Positions 40,737-52,040 of a DNA stretch of 64,000 nt are shown one piece after another (the stretch's first letter is position 1; the number at the start of each line of letters is the position of its first letter). This DNA is from Euclidia mi. Lineage: Eukaryota > Arthropoda > Insecta > Lepidoptera > Erebidae. The notes under the pieces are model-generated. The model was not told the DNA's origin. It made no database searches and saw only the letters and a program-made list of their open reading frames with translations. The stretch is taken from NCBI GenBank assembly GCA_944739405.2, contig OX123191.2, positions 2,026,830 to 2,090,829 on the forward strand, read 5' to 3'. The position numbers were made by a program, and so were the translations under genes.

Positions 40737-42204
40737 CCACGTACCACACCCACATTTATAAATTTGGCTAAATTATCACAAAATGAGCTGATACAGCTTT
40801 TGGATCGAAAATTATTTTCCAATATAACCGAGGGTTTTCTCAGTACTACTCTAAACTGATACATAATTCAGTATTCTTCTCCAATACTAAACGCGAAAAT
40901 AGCTCGCAAGGCGATCTACTTTCATTTAGCAGAAATATAAAACCCTTTTTAACGGCACCACCGCTCTCAACGTGAAAGGTTGGGGCATTAAACCTACTCT
41001 AAACCAATTAAGAATCTAATAATCTTGCAGCACCGAACTCCCATATATTCTCCAAGATACTTATGCTTTAAAGTATTCTCACTGAAATAATTACCTATTA
41101 TTTGACACTTAAAAGAATGGAATTGCCACTCCAGATAGTTTTGAGTTATCTAGAAATTCTTTGGTGATTTAATGAATTTTAAGCTTGGGCTTTGAAATGA
41201 GCGGATAGTACTTTCGTTATTTTAATTGAAAAGCTTATTAAGATTATGTTTTGAGACAAGCACACGCGATATATTTAGTAATAGGCGGTAGGTATAGTAG
41301 ATTTTTTGGAAACTGAGTGCCACGTCTACTGCACGTATGGCTTATTGGTTCATGAGTAAAGGTTGAGTGAGTGTTGTAGGTTCAATATCTTCTATTTGTG
41401 TTCCACAAAAAATTGTCACGTGTTATTTTTTATCGTTGCTAGATTGTTTGTAAAGTCGTTATTAAATTAAAAAAACCATGTAGACGTGTTTTTTAAATTT
41501 AATGCAACGCTTCTTTTAACGCCAGTCGATGTTTTAATAAGTATCCTTATTACTGTCCTGTACTCCACTGCCAAATACAGACCTCTCCGATGACACGCCA
41601 CTGAGCTCAATTTTTAGCTCATCGTTTCCAGCTGCTTTGTCTATATCAGCACTCTACCTAGCCAGAGAGCAACCTAAGTTATGGCAATATTCTGACTATT
41701 TTGGATGCATGTACCGAATAACATATCAAATCTAGAAGCAATCGCCGGTCACAAACGCTCAAAGTAACATGTGTTCTCAACCCTTACATCTTCGTTTTGA
41801 TGTATACGTAGTGTTAAAAGACTTGTCACGTGCGAGACAGATGTTTCATTAACAGACTACGATCTCGATTACATACACAGAATAGTAATTGGAGTTTGAA
41901 GTAGACAGACTCATAAAATAACTTGATTACCAAATGTTGTTTATTTGTCTCAACTGATCGAGATGGTAAGCTTTTCTAGCATAGTTTGATAGATGGGCAG
42001 CAGTAAAATTATGTGTAAAAGCTAAGAGAAAAGTAAATCACGTTTTGATACTTATTTGATTAAGCTAAATGATCAAAATAAAGGGATCTATGTACGCTTA
42101 CAAAAACAGGATTACACGCTTATTATTTTTAGTTTGAGGACGACGACGTTTTTTAATATAAAAATAGAACCTTATTACTGATCTCAAATGCTCATAATGT
42201 TAAC
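40737..42204. other. AT-rich intergenic sequence
   Basis: No gene or named repeat recognised. Confidence 0.4.
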
Positions 42205-42955
42205 GAGTATCATCCAGGCCGTGTTCGGCCACGGCGACTTAAGTGGGTGAACGACGGGCGAGCCGTATACCGTGGTTTTGGAAATGACGGTTTTTACTGA
42301 CGGAGTCGCGGCTCGTAGGTGCTGATCGACTAGCGAGCAAAACTGTCGAGTGTGAACCGCAACCGCGTCCTCATGCTTGCAGTACTCGTAACTTTATTTC
42401 GTTCTTTTCTGTATGAAGCTCGCAATGACTGATTTTTTTCTACTTCAGTTATATTTGAGTTTGGCTCGTTTTTTTTAAATCTCCAACAGTTTATTGTAGG
42501 CATTAAGACAGGTCCCTTTGTTTTTGACTTATTCAATATACATTGCCATAAGCAAGGGTAGTCTCTGAAGGCGTTTATAAATTCTATTTTTAACCTGTAG
42601 CCACGATTTCATTAGTGACTACAGGTTCGCAAATCCATTATTAAAAAAGTGTGCACGTAGGTACGTCTGTTCGCTAGCGCTTTCGTGGAAAACTGTAGGC
42701 TCGGCTCGTCAGTGGTGATCGACACGCGGTCTTCCGCAGCGTGCCGAGCAAAAAATAAAACATAACTAACGAGCCGCGAGCCGGGCTCGTTGGTTTTTAA
42801 CACCGCAGTATTGCAATGATCCACGGGCGAGCTTTACCGAAGAGCCACAAAACGGCGGTTTTACGCGCCCGTCGATCATGGCCCTTAAAGCGTATATTGA
42901 GTGCTTCGTTGATAAGCTCTCATTTGTCGCTGTGAACGTGCTCGACATTCAGCGC
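42205..42955. repeat. Composite GC-rich repeat, family unknown
   Basis: Two GC-rich ends (42205-42375 and 42655-42955) surround an AT-rich centre. Strings such as GGGCGAGC, CGGCTCGT and GACGGGCGAG recur in both orientations. The arrangement suggests a non-autonomous DNA element, but I could not match clean terminal repeats or a target duplication. Frames in it (60-80 codons) look like chance. Confidence 0.35.
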
Positions 42956-43093
42956 AAATTATCAAGCTGATGTTAACGAGTAAATTTAAGAGAAACAAAA
43001 AAAATCTAACCACCTGGGATTCTATTTAGTAATTTGTAACAGGTGCTTCCCCAACTGACGTTACACACTCGTTTATAATATGTTAAGATCGTG

Positions 43094-43162
43094 GTAGATA
43101 GTAAGGCAAGGGCCTGGCCGCAACAAGCAAGGTTGCGGCCAGGCCCTTGCCTTACTATCTAC
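43094..43162. repeat. 31 bp perfect hairpin
   Basis: Arms 43094-43124 and 43132-43162 are exactly complementary around the 7 nt loop AAGCAAG. The inner part reads AAGGCAAGGGCCTGGCCGC. It is more GC-rich than its surroundings and is not part of a transposon that I recognise. Confidence 0.9.
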
Positions 43163-43310
43163 TATTGCTGAAGCACCGACCAAGCTGTGATCGAGTTTCC
43201 GGCGATAATCATGTGTCGTCGCTAACAAGACTATAAATACTTATAGTCATCTAGTGCATGAAATCCAGCAATGTTACTTACTCGCGCCTCATGACCCAGC
43301 GCTGACACAT

Positions 43311-43430
43311 GACTGCCTCCGTGGTCCAGTGAATAGCGTTTGCGACTGCTGATCGAAGGTCCCGTCTTCGATTTCCGGGTCGGGCAAAAGTGTTACTGGG
43401 TTTTTCCGAATACTCCGTAGCAGCTCGGCG
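43311..43430 (+). repeat. tRNA-derived SINE (second family)
   Basis: GACTGCCTCCGTGGTCCAGT carries a tRNA-like box A and TCTTCGATTTCCGGGTC a box B. The downstream GGCAAAAGTGTTACTGGG is shared with the element at 55020-55262. It abuts the 3' tail of the LINE at 43431. It cannot be a functional tRNA gene because the arms do not pair properly. Confidence 0.7.
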
Positions 43431-46430
43431 ATAAAGATAAAAATCTATTTATTGCGTAACTGTGTACATTACATAGGTCTTAGTAATAAAGTTTTTGGAC
43501 ACAACAGTTTGCCAATACCGGACATGCAACATAATTTTTTAAAAATGAAATAACAATTAAACAAAACAAAACAAAAAAGAAACTTAAATATATGCACTAA
43601 TACAATTGACCAAAAAACTCGTTAAGACTATAGAAAGCATGCTCAATCAGCCACTTTTTCAAATTTATTTTAAATTTACGGCCATCTAATTCTTTTAAGG
43701 CGGTAGGAAAATTGTTAAAAACACGAATTGCAGAAATGTAAGTGCTTTTATAGTAAATTGTATTATTAATTATAGGTAAGTTAATATTATACTTATATTT
43801 ATTTCGTATGTTTCGTTTTGAAGCAGATTTAAAATCAAAATATTCTTTATTATTTTTCACAAATAAGCATAATTCAAAAATGTTAATACAAGTAAGTGTG
43901 AGAAATCCCATAGTTTTAAAAATATTTCTCAGTGATTCAGTGCTATGCATATTATACAATGTCCTCAAACATTTTTTCTGGAGAATAAAATGTAGACTGA
44001 ACATTTGTAGAGTTGCCCCAGTATATTATACCGTACACATATTTTGGAAGTTTACATTTCCAAAATATGCATTTCTGGTGACATTTATATTGGTAGTTTC
44101 TGACAGAACTGATAGTGCATAACAGGCGCTGGATATTTTTTTGTTTACAATTTCAATGTGTGCTTTTCAATTTAGATATTGATCGATTACAACTCCTAAA
44201 AATTTTAAATGACTTACTTGTTCAATTTTTGTATTGGAAACAGATATATTTATTGGAGTGTGTTTAATTTATAATTCCTAAATTGTATTATTTTTGTCTT
44301 AGAGAGATTTACTTTCAAGTTTATTGACTCTAACCAATCAGTTACTGTTGTTAGTGTTTTATTTATTTCGTCTTGAAAGTTAGTATTATTATCATCATTG
44401 GAAATAAATATTGTTGCATCATCAGCATACATAACGAATAGGTGGTTGATTATGTTTGGAAGTTCACTAATGTATACAAGGAATAAAAGGGGACCCAATA
44501 TGCTGCCTTGGGGCACACCAAGTATAACATTATCGAAATCAGATGTAACTGCTTCTACTGTTTTTGTATGCTCATTAAATACTTCAATAGTAGTTGCTTG
44601 CTTTCTATTATTTAAGTAATTACCTATTAACTTTAAAACGACACTTCTTATTCCTATGTATTCCAATTTATTCAGCAAAATGTCATATTTCACACAGTCA
44701 AAAGCTTTTAACATATCTATAAAAAGCGCAACAGAAGGTATTTTATTATTAATTTTGTCCCAAATTGTATTAAATAATTTATAATTATATAGCCAAAGAA
44801 GTGGTTCTTTTCTTCTGAAATCCAAATTGATTAATGTTAATGATGTTATAATGTTCTAGAAATTTTGTGATTCTATTGTATATGACTTTCTCGAATAGTT
44901 TTGAAATAGTCGGAAATAAAGCTATGGGTCTATAGTTATTTATATCATCCCGCGTACTTTTTTTAAACAGTGGCTTTATTTGAGCCTTCTTAAGATGATC
45001 CGTGTACTAGCGGATCTGCAATAAAATTTATACTTTCTTTAATAATTTGAATGGGTATATTATCATAGCCAAAACTGGGTTTATTTTTCAAGATTTTAAC
45101 TATTTTTATTACTTCGTTTCTGTCAACAGGATACAGAAAGATGCTATTTGGGTTATTAAATTGGTTTATTGATTTTTTCTGGTTGACTATGTTTATACTG
45201 TGGTTTTGGTTAACATAAAAATTATTAAAAGTGCTTACTATTTGTTCTGGTGATTAAATTATTTTATTTTTATGTGTAATATGGTCTATAGTAGGCTTGA
45301 GAACATTTGTTGCTTGTCTTTGCTTTCTAATTAGTGCCCAAGTGGCTTTTGTTTTATTAGAACTTTGTGAGATGAATTTTATATTAGACATTTTCTTTGA
45401 CGCTTTTACCACACGTTTTAGGACCTTACAAAATCGTACAAAATTTATTTTAATTTCTAGATTACTTTTTGATTCAAGATACATTTTTCTTTTATTTTTG
45501 CTAGATATTGTAATGCCCTTGATTTTCCACGACGAATCTTTTTTATGGTATATTATAACTTTTTCTATTGGTATGGTAAGATTAAAAATTAAGTTAAACA
45601 AATTTATGGATGCATCATATGCGTTATTAACATCTGTATATTGATATACTTCAATAAAGCTTATTTGTGAGATGTATTTTACAAAAATGTCAATATAATA
45701 ATTTATATTACGACGCATTTTGTACCAGTACTTTTCTCTATAACTTGTGCTACATGGAATTTTTATTACTTGACACGTGTGATCTGATATACCTAGGTCC
45801 CATATTTTAGCGTTGTACTTCTTGTGATTCGTAATAATATTATCAATGCATGTGGCCGAGTGTGACGTTATTCTAGTTGGTTGGCTAAATGTTAAATGCA
45901 AATTAAATGCTTTAAGTGTGTTTTTGAATATAATACTTTTACTATTGCATATTAGGGTATCAATATTAAAGTCACCCAAGATAAATATTTTTTTTGTTAA
46001 CAGCTCTCAATCTGATGGTTAATTTGTATAATAATAGTTCTAATTTTTCAATAAACAAGCTTATATTACTATTAGGTGTTCTGTATAGACATACTATATA
46101 CCAATTTGTCTCAGGAATTATAATACCACAACATTCAAAGTGGATTTCCACTGACAATTCAGATATCCAGTCAATCTTTTTAAATGTTATATTGTCTTTA
46201 ACATAGATTGCCACACCACCACGAGATTGTTTTTCCTGGAAAAGTATGTTGCCGTTTTATAGTTTGACAATTGTAATATTTCAGCATGATTAACTTTTTG
46301 AAATGTTTCACATAAGCATAGAACATCTACATGTCTAGACTCTAACAATAATTCTATATCACACACTTTTAATCTAATACCCTGTATATTATTATGTAAT
46401 ATGGTAAATGTATTTTTAGTCTCAAAATAA
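43431..46430 (-). mobile_element. Jockey-type LINE, decayed
   Basis: The minus-strand element ends at 43431 in a TTTATC-type tail (ATAAAGATAAA on +), like the one at 25189-25213. Its 5'-most recognisable part, near 46425, is the start of the endonuclease. It is about 3.0 kb, truncated at the 5' end and broken into several frames. It is a second, more diverged member of the group at 22678-25215. Confidence 0.8.
43597..46425 (-). pseudogene. Jockey-type endonuclease and reverse transcriptase, multiply frameshifted
   Basis: Minus-strand fragments from 5' to 3'. About 46425-46220 encodes ILHNNIQGIRLK and VLCLCETF (endonuclease start). 46214-45972 encodes IPETNWYIVCLYRTPNS. 45979-45254 has MGDFNID, SATCIDNI and LGISDHTCQ (endonuclease end), then the linker. 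44825-44250 has LFIDMLKAFDCV, VILGVPQGSILGPLLFLVY and MYADDATIF (reverse transcriptase core). 44004-43597 has the C-terminal TLYNMHSTESLRNIF region. Breaks lie near 45975, 45250-44830 (several) and 44250-44005. All enzyme domains are represented, so it is a complete but long-dead copy. Confidence 0.8.
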
Positions 46431-46844
46431 ACAATCCGTTTGAGTTTCTATTGATAATAAACTGGGTTTCAGAGCAAAATCTGTTTGTGTGCCAATTGAT
46501 ACAGTGTTATTTATTTCATACATTCACGTTATTATCTATCTTGGCTTATTATAATTACTAAGAGTGCTCGCGTACTTATTTTGAGCTGCACTTCAACAAC
46601 TTACCTACATATATATGTAGGTACATCGTTCATGCTACGCGATGTCTAATAGAACCTACAAGGCACAAACGATGTGTTAAATCTCGGCTATTTTCAAATA
46701 TCTATTCAGGCAAAATTTTACCTAGATAGGCAGTAATTTTAAGCTATAGGTCTTTACATCTTGTTTTTGGTACTTATGTAATCCGAAATAAATTTGATAA
46801 ACCTTTTCGAAGACATTATAAAAGTGCCTTTAGTATGCAAAAAA
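46431..46844. other. AT-rich sequence
   Basis: Nothing recognised between the LINE remnant and the Penelope-like insertion. Confidence 0.4.
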
Positions 46845-46898
46845 AGATTACAGAAGTATAGTTGATTGAATCAGGCGTTACTTGGCGGAACTCCATTG

Positions 46899-47100
46899 TA
46901 ACCTAATGGAAGGAAAGAGGAACCCACCACGCACCCTCGAATTGACCACCCCAACTATTGCAATAGAAAAAGGTTGACAATATCGAACTCCTCTAAAAGG
47001 ATAAGGGATATAGGAATGGTATGGGTTCCAGGAAGATACCTGACTTGCAGTATCCCGCTGTATGCGCCGACTATTCTTCGACACGTGTTTCGCCTCTGCA
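46899..47100 (+). repeat. Left inverted arm of the Penelope-like element
   Basis: 202 bp. Its inner end falls in the middle of the ribozyme-like core, so only the second half (GAGGCGAAACACGTGTC on the minus strand) is present in this arm. Confidence 0.85.
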
Positions 47101-47101
47101 T

Positions 47102-47340
47102 AAACAATATTTAGCGGCGTTTAGAAACAACCAGCCGGAAAAGTCTCATTTTGCCGAACATTTACTTGAATCGGGTCATACCTTAAATAGCGGACATTCA
47201 TTTGACGTCATACACACTTGTCAAAAGGGTATTAGAATGTGCGTATTGGAACAATTAGAGATTTTAAAGCGGGACAAGCATACATTACTGAACGATCAAA
47301 CCAACTTTAACGGGTCCCCATTGCTGAATATATTCGCACA
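47102..47340 (+). pseudogene. GIY-YIG endonuclease fragment of a Penelope-like element
   Basis: The plus frame (open 47021-47494) encodes KSHFAEHLLESGHTL, then FDVIHTCQKGIRMCVLEQLE and LLNDQTNFNGSPLLN. This matches the C-terminal endonuclease of Penelope-like elements, where an H-x5-GH segment and a conserved glutamate (here in LEQLE) follow the GIY-YIG strand pair. The GIY and YIG strands and the reverse transcriptase are missing, so the protein is not functional. Frame upstream of 47101 is arm sequence read through by chance. Single-strand nicking for target-primed reverse transcription is the known role of this domain. Confidence 0.75.
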
Positions 47341-47447
47341 CCGTCATAATGACTCACATCAGTCGAGCAACGGAGGGAGGGGATTAGAAAGTACAATCGT
47401 TTATAATACATGCCCACGGTTGGAAAGCGCTCAGTCGTTGCCCATCG

Positions 47448-47488
47448 TTCCTGAGGATGCCTCGTGCAGAGGCGAAAAACGTGTCGAA
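47448..47488 (+). ncRNA. Hammerhead-ribozyme-like core in the right terminal repeat
   Basis: CUGAGGA (47451-47457) fits the CUGANGA core. GCCUC (47459-47463) and GAGGC (47469-47473) form stem II around GUGCA. GAAA (47474-47477) is the second core strand, and GUC (47483-47485) is the expected cleavage triplet. UUC (47448-47450) pairs with GAA (47486-47488) as the start of stem I. Stem III is very short and weakened here (AACG where the left arm has CACG). Penelope-like terminal repeats are known to carry such ribozymes. Confidence 0.6.
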
Positions 47489-47666
47489 GAATAGTCGGCG
47501 CATACAGCGGGATACTGCAAGTCAGGTATCTTCCTGGAACCCATAACATTCCTATATCCCTTATCCTTTTAGAGGAGTTCGATATTGTCAACCTTTTTCT
47601 ATTGCAATAGTTGGGGTGGTCAATTCGAGGGTGCATGGTGGGTTCCTCTTTCCTTCCATTAGGTTA
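47465..47666 (-). repeat. Right inverted arm of the Penelope-like element
   Basis: Inverted partner of 46899-47100. It contains the 3' half of the ribozyme-like core at its inner end, which continues into the unique centre. Confidence 0.85.
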
Positions 47667-47679
47667 GATTACAGAAGAT

Positions 47680-49432
47680 TTACTAGTGAGACAAAGTGAC
47701 ACAGGGATGTCCAAAATCACCTAACACCTAAAATTATGCTTATTTCTTTTTTACATCGCTTTCAGCTGTAAATACATTGTACTTTAAATATTTTAAATAA
47801 ATTATACTTGCATTACAAAGTAAAAATCATATTTATAATCCTGACATTAAGGCTGGTTTACACATACCGAAACCTCAAGGTAAAAAAAAAACCTATTTTA
47901 TTTTTTACTATGTAGATGAGCCCGCGGTTACACCCGCGTTATTTAAGGCTCTGCTCTCGCGGCTCATAGCGTGATGTAATATCTATAGCCTATAGCCTTC
48001 CTTGATAAATGGCACAATTTAACCCTATTATTTAAACAATAAAGGGTAGGTAATAATTTAAAATATTATGTTCTTTATCGAGACTATAGTATAATCCAAA
48101 AGTAATTCCTTCTAAGTTAAAATACTGACAAAACGGTCCTTAAGTTTCATTTCACAAACCTCTGATGATCTGACCGTATAGGGATGTCATCACTGGGATG
48201 CAGCTGGCTTGGAGTGCCTCCGGTAAGTGTTTCATTTCTAATTTATACGAAAACTTCTCAAAGGATTGTTACGATTAAGATCCATCCGTCCACACATCTA
48301 TATATTATTATGTCCCCAGATCGACCGAGACACAATCTGCTTCAATGACTTTAAAACATAATCATAGCAAACTTAGTTAAGTGATTCCGAAATTCGCTAC
48401 ATGTAACATGCTATTTATTTAAAAGCGGCAGACCTTCGCCGTCCGTGGTATCATGTCTTCATATTCTGGGGATGGTTGATTTGTTTATAGTGTAATTGGA
48501 CCAGGCATCAGCTTGCATGAGTTGTTTCGACGTGTTTTTGGCGTAGTGGGTGCGAAACTGACTGCCACGCCGAAGGTCGCGGTTTTAATTTCTGCTCAAG
48601 TCCAAACATCTGTGTGCGTGAATACGTTTCTCTTAGTATGGATGTTTCCATGTACAAACTGCTATTTACAAAAAAAAAACATTGTATGTATGTCTATCCA
48701 TTGCCTAGTACCTATTATACAAGCTCTGTTTGGGACTAGATGTGCGATAGTGTTGCTTGTATTATATCATATAACATTATCTCTTCCCTGTAAGTACAAA
48801 ATTTTAAAAGACATAAAGTAAATCTCTTGAAGAATCATTAGTATGTGTACAAATCGTGGAAGTTTAAAAGTAGTTAATCTCTTGTCGGTCTAAACTTCGT
48901 TATCTTAGTAACATATTTTCTTGTTCGTGACCCTAAGTGTAGCTTTTTCAACATATTGCTATAATCAGTTTGATTGATATCATTTTATTCACTAAAAATA
49001 TTAATACCTCGAAACATATTTATTTTTCATTTAAGTTACTCTTTCATTCCGAAATAAATGTAAAGGCCTTCCATTGGTTACGATCCATAAAACATATTTC
49101 ATTATTGCATGGGCTTAAAACCGGTTGCAATTTAGAACACATTTAAATGTAGGCCATTTAAAATAGAGCGGATATTTTATTTCTACCTTCGCGAGCCATG
49201 AATGATGCTACAGTTTATAGTGAAGCTCTTTAGGTTTTCATTTAGTATTTTATGAAAGTATGTTTATTGTTTGATTACAATATTAAGTCATGATTCGATT
49301 GAGAACTAAGTGCTTTGGTTTTATTAAACAGGAGGCAAGGAAAAAGAACAAGAAACTTTACATTTAGAAAAAAACTAGGCACTACGGCCTTAAAACTATT
49401 GTCCATTACATATATCACTTTCAGCACACTGT
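47680..49432. other. Intergenic sequence with a possible dispersed repeat at 47918-48170
   Basis: Mostly AT-rich. The stretch GCCTATAGCCTTCCTTGATA with neighbouring CCGCGGTTACACCCGCG resembles a very common arthropod interspersed repeat, but the match is from memory of its general look. No gene. The 102-codon frame at 48513-48821 lacks motifs. Confidence 0.35.
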
Positions 49433-49600
49433 AGCGCTCATAGCGAGACTTGGCTTGCCGTTCGTAACAGATCGGCAAAGTTAAGCAACGCTTGCACAGG
49501 TTACCACTTGGATGGGTGACCGTGTGTGGAATTTACATCTGAGCGCTACCGTGCTTCGGAGGGCACGTAAAGCTGTCGGTCCCTTTACATCTGAGCGCTA
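49433..49600 (+). repeat. 5S rRNA-derived SINE fragment
   Basis: AAAGTTAAGCAACGCTTGC and CCACTTGGATGGGTGACCG match the internal promoter region (box A and box C) of 5S rRNA. Next comes GTGCTTCGGAGGGCACGTAA, the central block also present in the tRNA-SINEs, then AGCTGTCGGTCCC. A TTTACATCTGAGCGCTAC unit is duplicated at about 49531 and 49583. It is diverged and not a functional 5S gene. Confidence 0.7.
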
Positions 49601-50033
49601 CACACATTGTATCTGTAATCCAGATTAAAACTTCGTATAATACGTACTTTAATTCTGGTGCCAATAATCCGGACTGAATCCAACGCTGCGTAGCTGGGGG
49701 GTGGGGGTAGTTTATAGAGTTTAATATTTTAGACAAACCAGTCTGCCAATAAGCCGCTCACGACAAGCTGTTGTGTATGAAACATTTTACGTAACATACT
49801 ATTTTTATAACAGTATACTTAGCTTAGTTTTATGCTTGAGTATACCAGAAAGATAGAATGTTATTACAAAGAGCTGTCAACGTTATTGAAATTTGTCCCT
49901 TATTTTTGTTACTAAACTTGAAGAGATAGGTTTAGGATATACCTAATATAAAAAATAGGGTCAGTTGCAAACTGAAATCTTAACTCTTTGTTACAGGATA
50001 CTGAAATAAAATTCAACAAATATTGTCCGGGCC
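49601..50033. other. Intergenic sequence
   Basis: AT-rich, nothing recognised. Confidence 0.35.
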
Positions 50034-50446
50034 TAAAAACCTCCCACCAGATAGCTGACAGTCAACTTAAACGCGGACTAGTTACAAAACAAAAAATATT
50101 ACTAAGTCTGAAGTGTTATATAACTAAGTAGGCTCTCTGTTCTTATTTCACTAAAAGTATAGTATATTTTTAAATTGTGATTTCTTGGACCGGGTAAAAA
50201 GTTTGAAAATAAATACGGTATTGGCAATGCACAAGTTAGTAGTAACGGTAGTGAGTCTAAAGATAGATATAGAAAAAAAATGTAGGTCATAGAGCTGCAG
50301 TTAAGTGTGCTATAAAAGCATTGAATTTCAACAAAATTTATGAACATTGTCTTTGTCAGACGTTAAATTTAATCAATCTCAAGCCAACGTGCCAAGATCG
50401 ACCTCAAAATCCAAATGCTCTTGAACTTAAGATGCGGTCTATAATT
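50034..50446 (+). repeat. Direct repeat, copy 1
   Basis: AAAACCTCCCACCAGATAGC and the following roughly 400 bp recur at 51595-52040 in the same orientation with scattered substitutions and small indels. No coding capacity. The family is unknown. Confidence 0.75.
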
Positions 50447-51594
50447 TTAGACCAGGATATAATGGCCTTGGGTGCTATTTTGCCCGTGTTGACCGCTAGT
50501 CGACATGCGTTTTAGTCCGTTGCTTGCCCGTGTCGACTACTGGTCGACATGGCACCCGCGCTCCAATTCATGTAATATATTCGTCTCTGTCGTTCTAAGG
50601 TCAATGTGTATTATTTATCTCGCTTCTCCGTTAAATTTTCTACCATAATATACAAAGCCAAGTATCCAAACCAAGGAGAAAAATATAAAAAAAACGTTTG
50701 ATAGTTGACTGCTTGAGTATTGCGTCTGTGGTGTCGCATTTGTTTTTTGTTTACGTTTGAACATATTTTGTACACTGTGTGTGTGTTACAATATACAAGT
50801 GTGATACCTTTTTAGAAAGAACATTACTAGCCTTTTGTGCCACACTAATTGCTATTTTTGTATTATATAATATGTAGAACAAAAAAATCAGAACGGCTAC
50901 AGTGTGCCACGGCCACTGATATCACTGTGGGATTGGGAATAGTTGTACTAATTTTCATATTTCTCAGTCGTGGTGAATGATATCGCTATGATTTTTTTAT
51001 TTTAAGAGAATATTAGACTGTTTATGTTGTTATATTTTTATGTCAAGCCTAAAAGTGGTATTTGTGCATCTTAGCCTTGTGGAATTTAACAGAAATTACA
51101 CCGCGTAGCGCCAGATTATTGTTCATAATCAAGGGTTCTGAAATAAATATTTTTGTTTGGACGAGTGTATGTTTCTATTCCTCATCTTATTACGTATTAT
51201 ATAAGTAACGTAATTTTAAATTAAAAACCCTATGTCATCGATTTCATTTTTGAGTTATGATCCTTTAAATTCATCACAAAGTTCAAATCGCGCCATCACA
51301 AAGTTCAGCGCATCTTAACTCAACACAAAAGTCATTATCTGACAAACAAAATATAACATCTTATAGCTTAACTCATAGTTAAGATAAAAAACATAACAAT
51401 TGGTAATGTTACAATAGCAATGTAGGTCTAAGAAACGATTTACGACTCCGCGCCGGGCGGTCGCAGGAACGAAAATCGGCGGGGCAAGCGAGGGATATTG
51501 TACGTTCTCTTTAGCGGGCAATCGAGTTATAAAGCGCGTGATGCCGCGGGCAAGTGGCGACTGATTTACGACATCGCGCGGGCAGCCAAGCGGT
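50447..51594. other. Segment between the direct repeats
   Basis: Contains a local repetition of TTGCCCGTGT with GTCGACATG at 50480-50550. A GC-rich patch at 51440-51595 holds ACGACTCCGCGC and ACGACATCGCGC in direct order. No reliable ORF. Confidence 0.35.
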
Positions 51595-52040
51595 TAAAAA
51601 CCTCCCACCAGACAGTTGACAGTCAACTTGAACGCGGACTAATTACAAAACAAAAAATATTACTAAGTCTGAAGTATTATATAACTAAGTTGGCTGTCTG
51701 TTGTAATTTCACTAAAAGTATAGTATATTTTTAAATTGTGATTTCTTGGACCGAGTAAAAAGTTTGAAAATAAATACGGTATTGGCAATCTTGCATAAGT
51801 TAGTAGCAACGGTAGTGAGTCGGTAAAAGTCGGTAAAACGGTAAAAGTTAGATATACAAAAACAAATTGTAGATCATAGAGCTGCAGTTAAGTTTGTTAT
51901 AAAAGCATTGAATTACAACAAAAATATATGAACATTGTCTTTGTCAGACGTTACATTTAATCAATCTCAAGCGAACGTGCCAAGATCGACCTTAAAATCT
52001 GAAGGCTGTTGAACTTACGTAGTGGTCAATAATTTTGGGC
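51595..52040 (+). repeat. Direct repeat, copy 2
   Basis: Diverged copy of 50034-50446, with an extra GGTAAAAGTC-type tandem at about 51818-51848. The divergence shows the copies are old. Confidence 0.75.

Larger units (their letters stand above)
46857..47666 (+). mobile_element. Penelope-like element fragment with inverted terminal arms
   Basis: Arms 46899-47100 and 47465-47666 are inverted copies (positions sum to 94565, no indel, three mismatches seen). The middle encodes part of a GIY-YIG-type endonuclease. AGATTACAGAAG at 46845-46856 and 47666-47677 flanks the unit as a roughly 12 bp target duplication. A 42 bp extension (46857-46898) lies between the left duplication and the left arm. 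Terminal repeats in inverted orientation plus a short one-sided tail are characteristic of Penelope-like elements. The reverse transcriptase is absent, so this is a 5'-truncated copy. Confidence 0.8.

Noticed and set aside
48513..48821. 102-codon plus ORF with hydrophobic stretches
   Set aside because: The hydrophobicity follows from T-rich codons, and no start context or family is seen.
49433..49600. Functional 5S rRNA gene
   Set aside because: Only the internal promoter region resembles 5S. The ends are wrong and SINE core follows.
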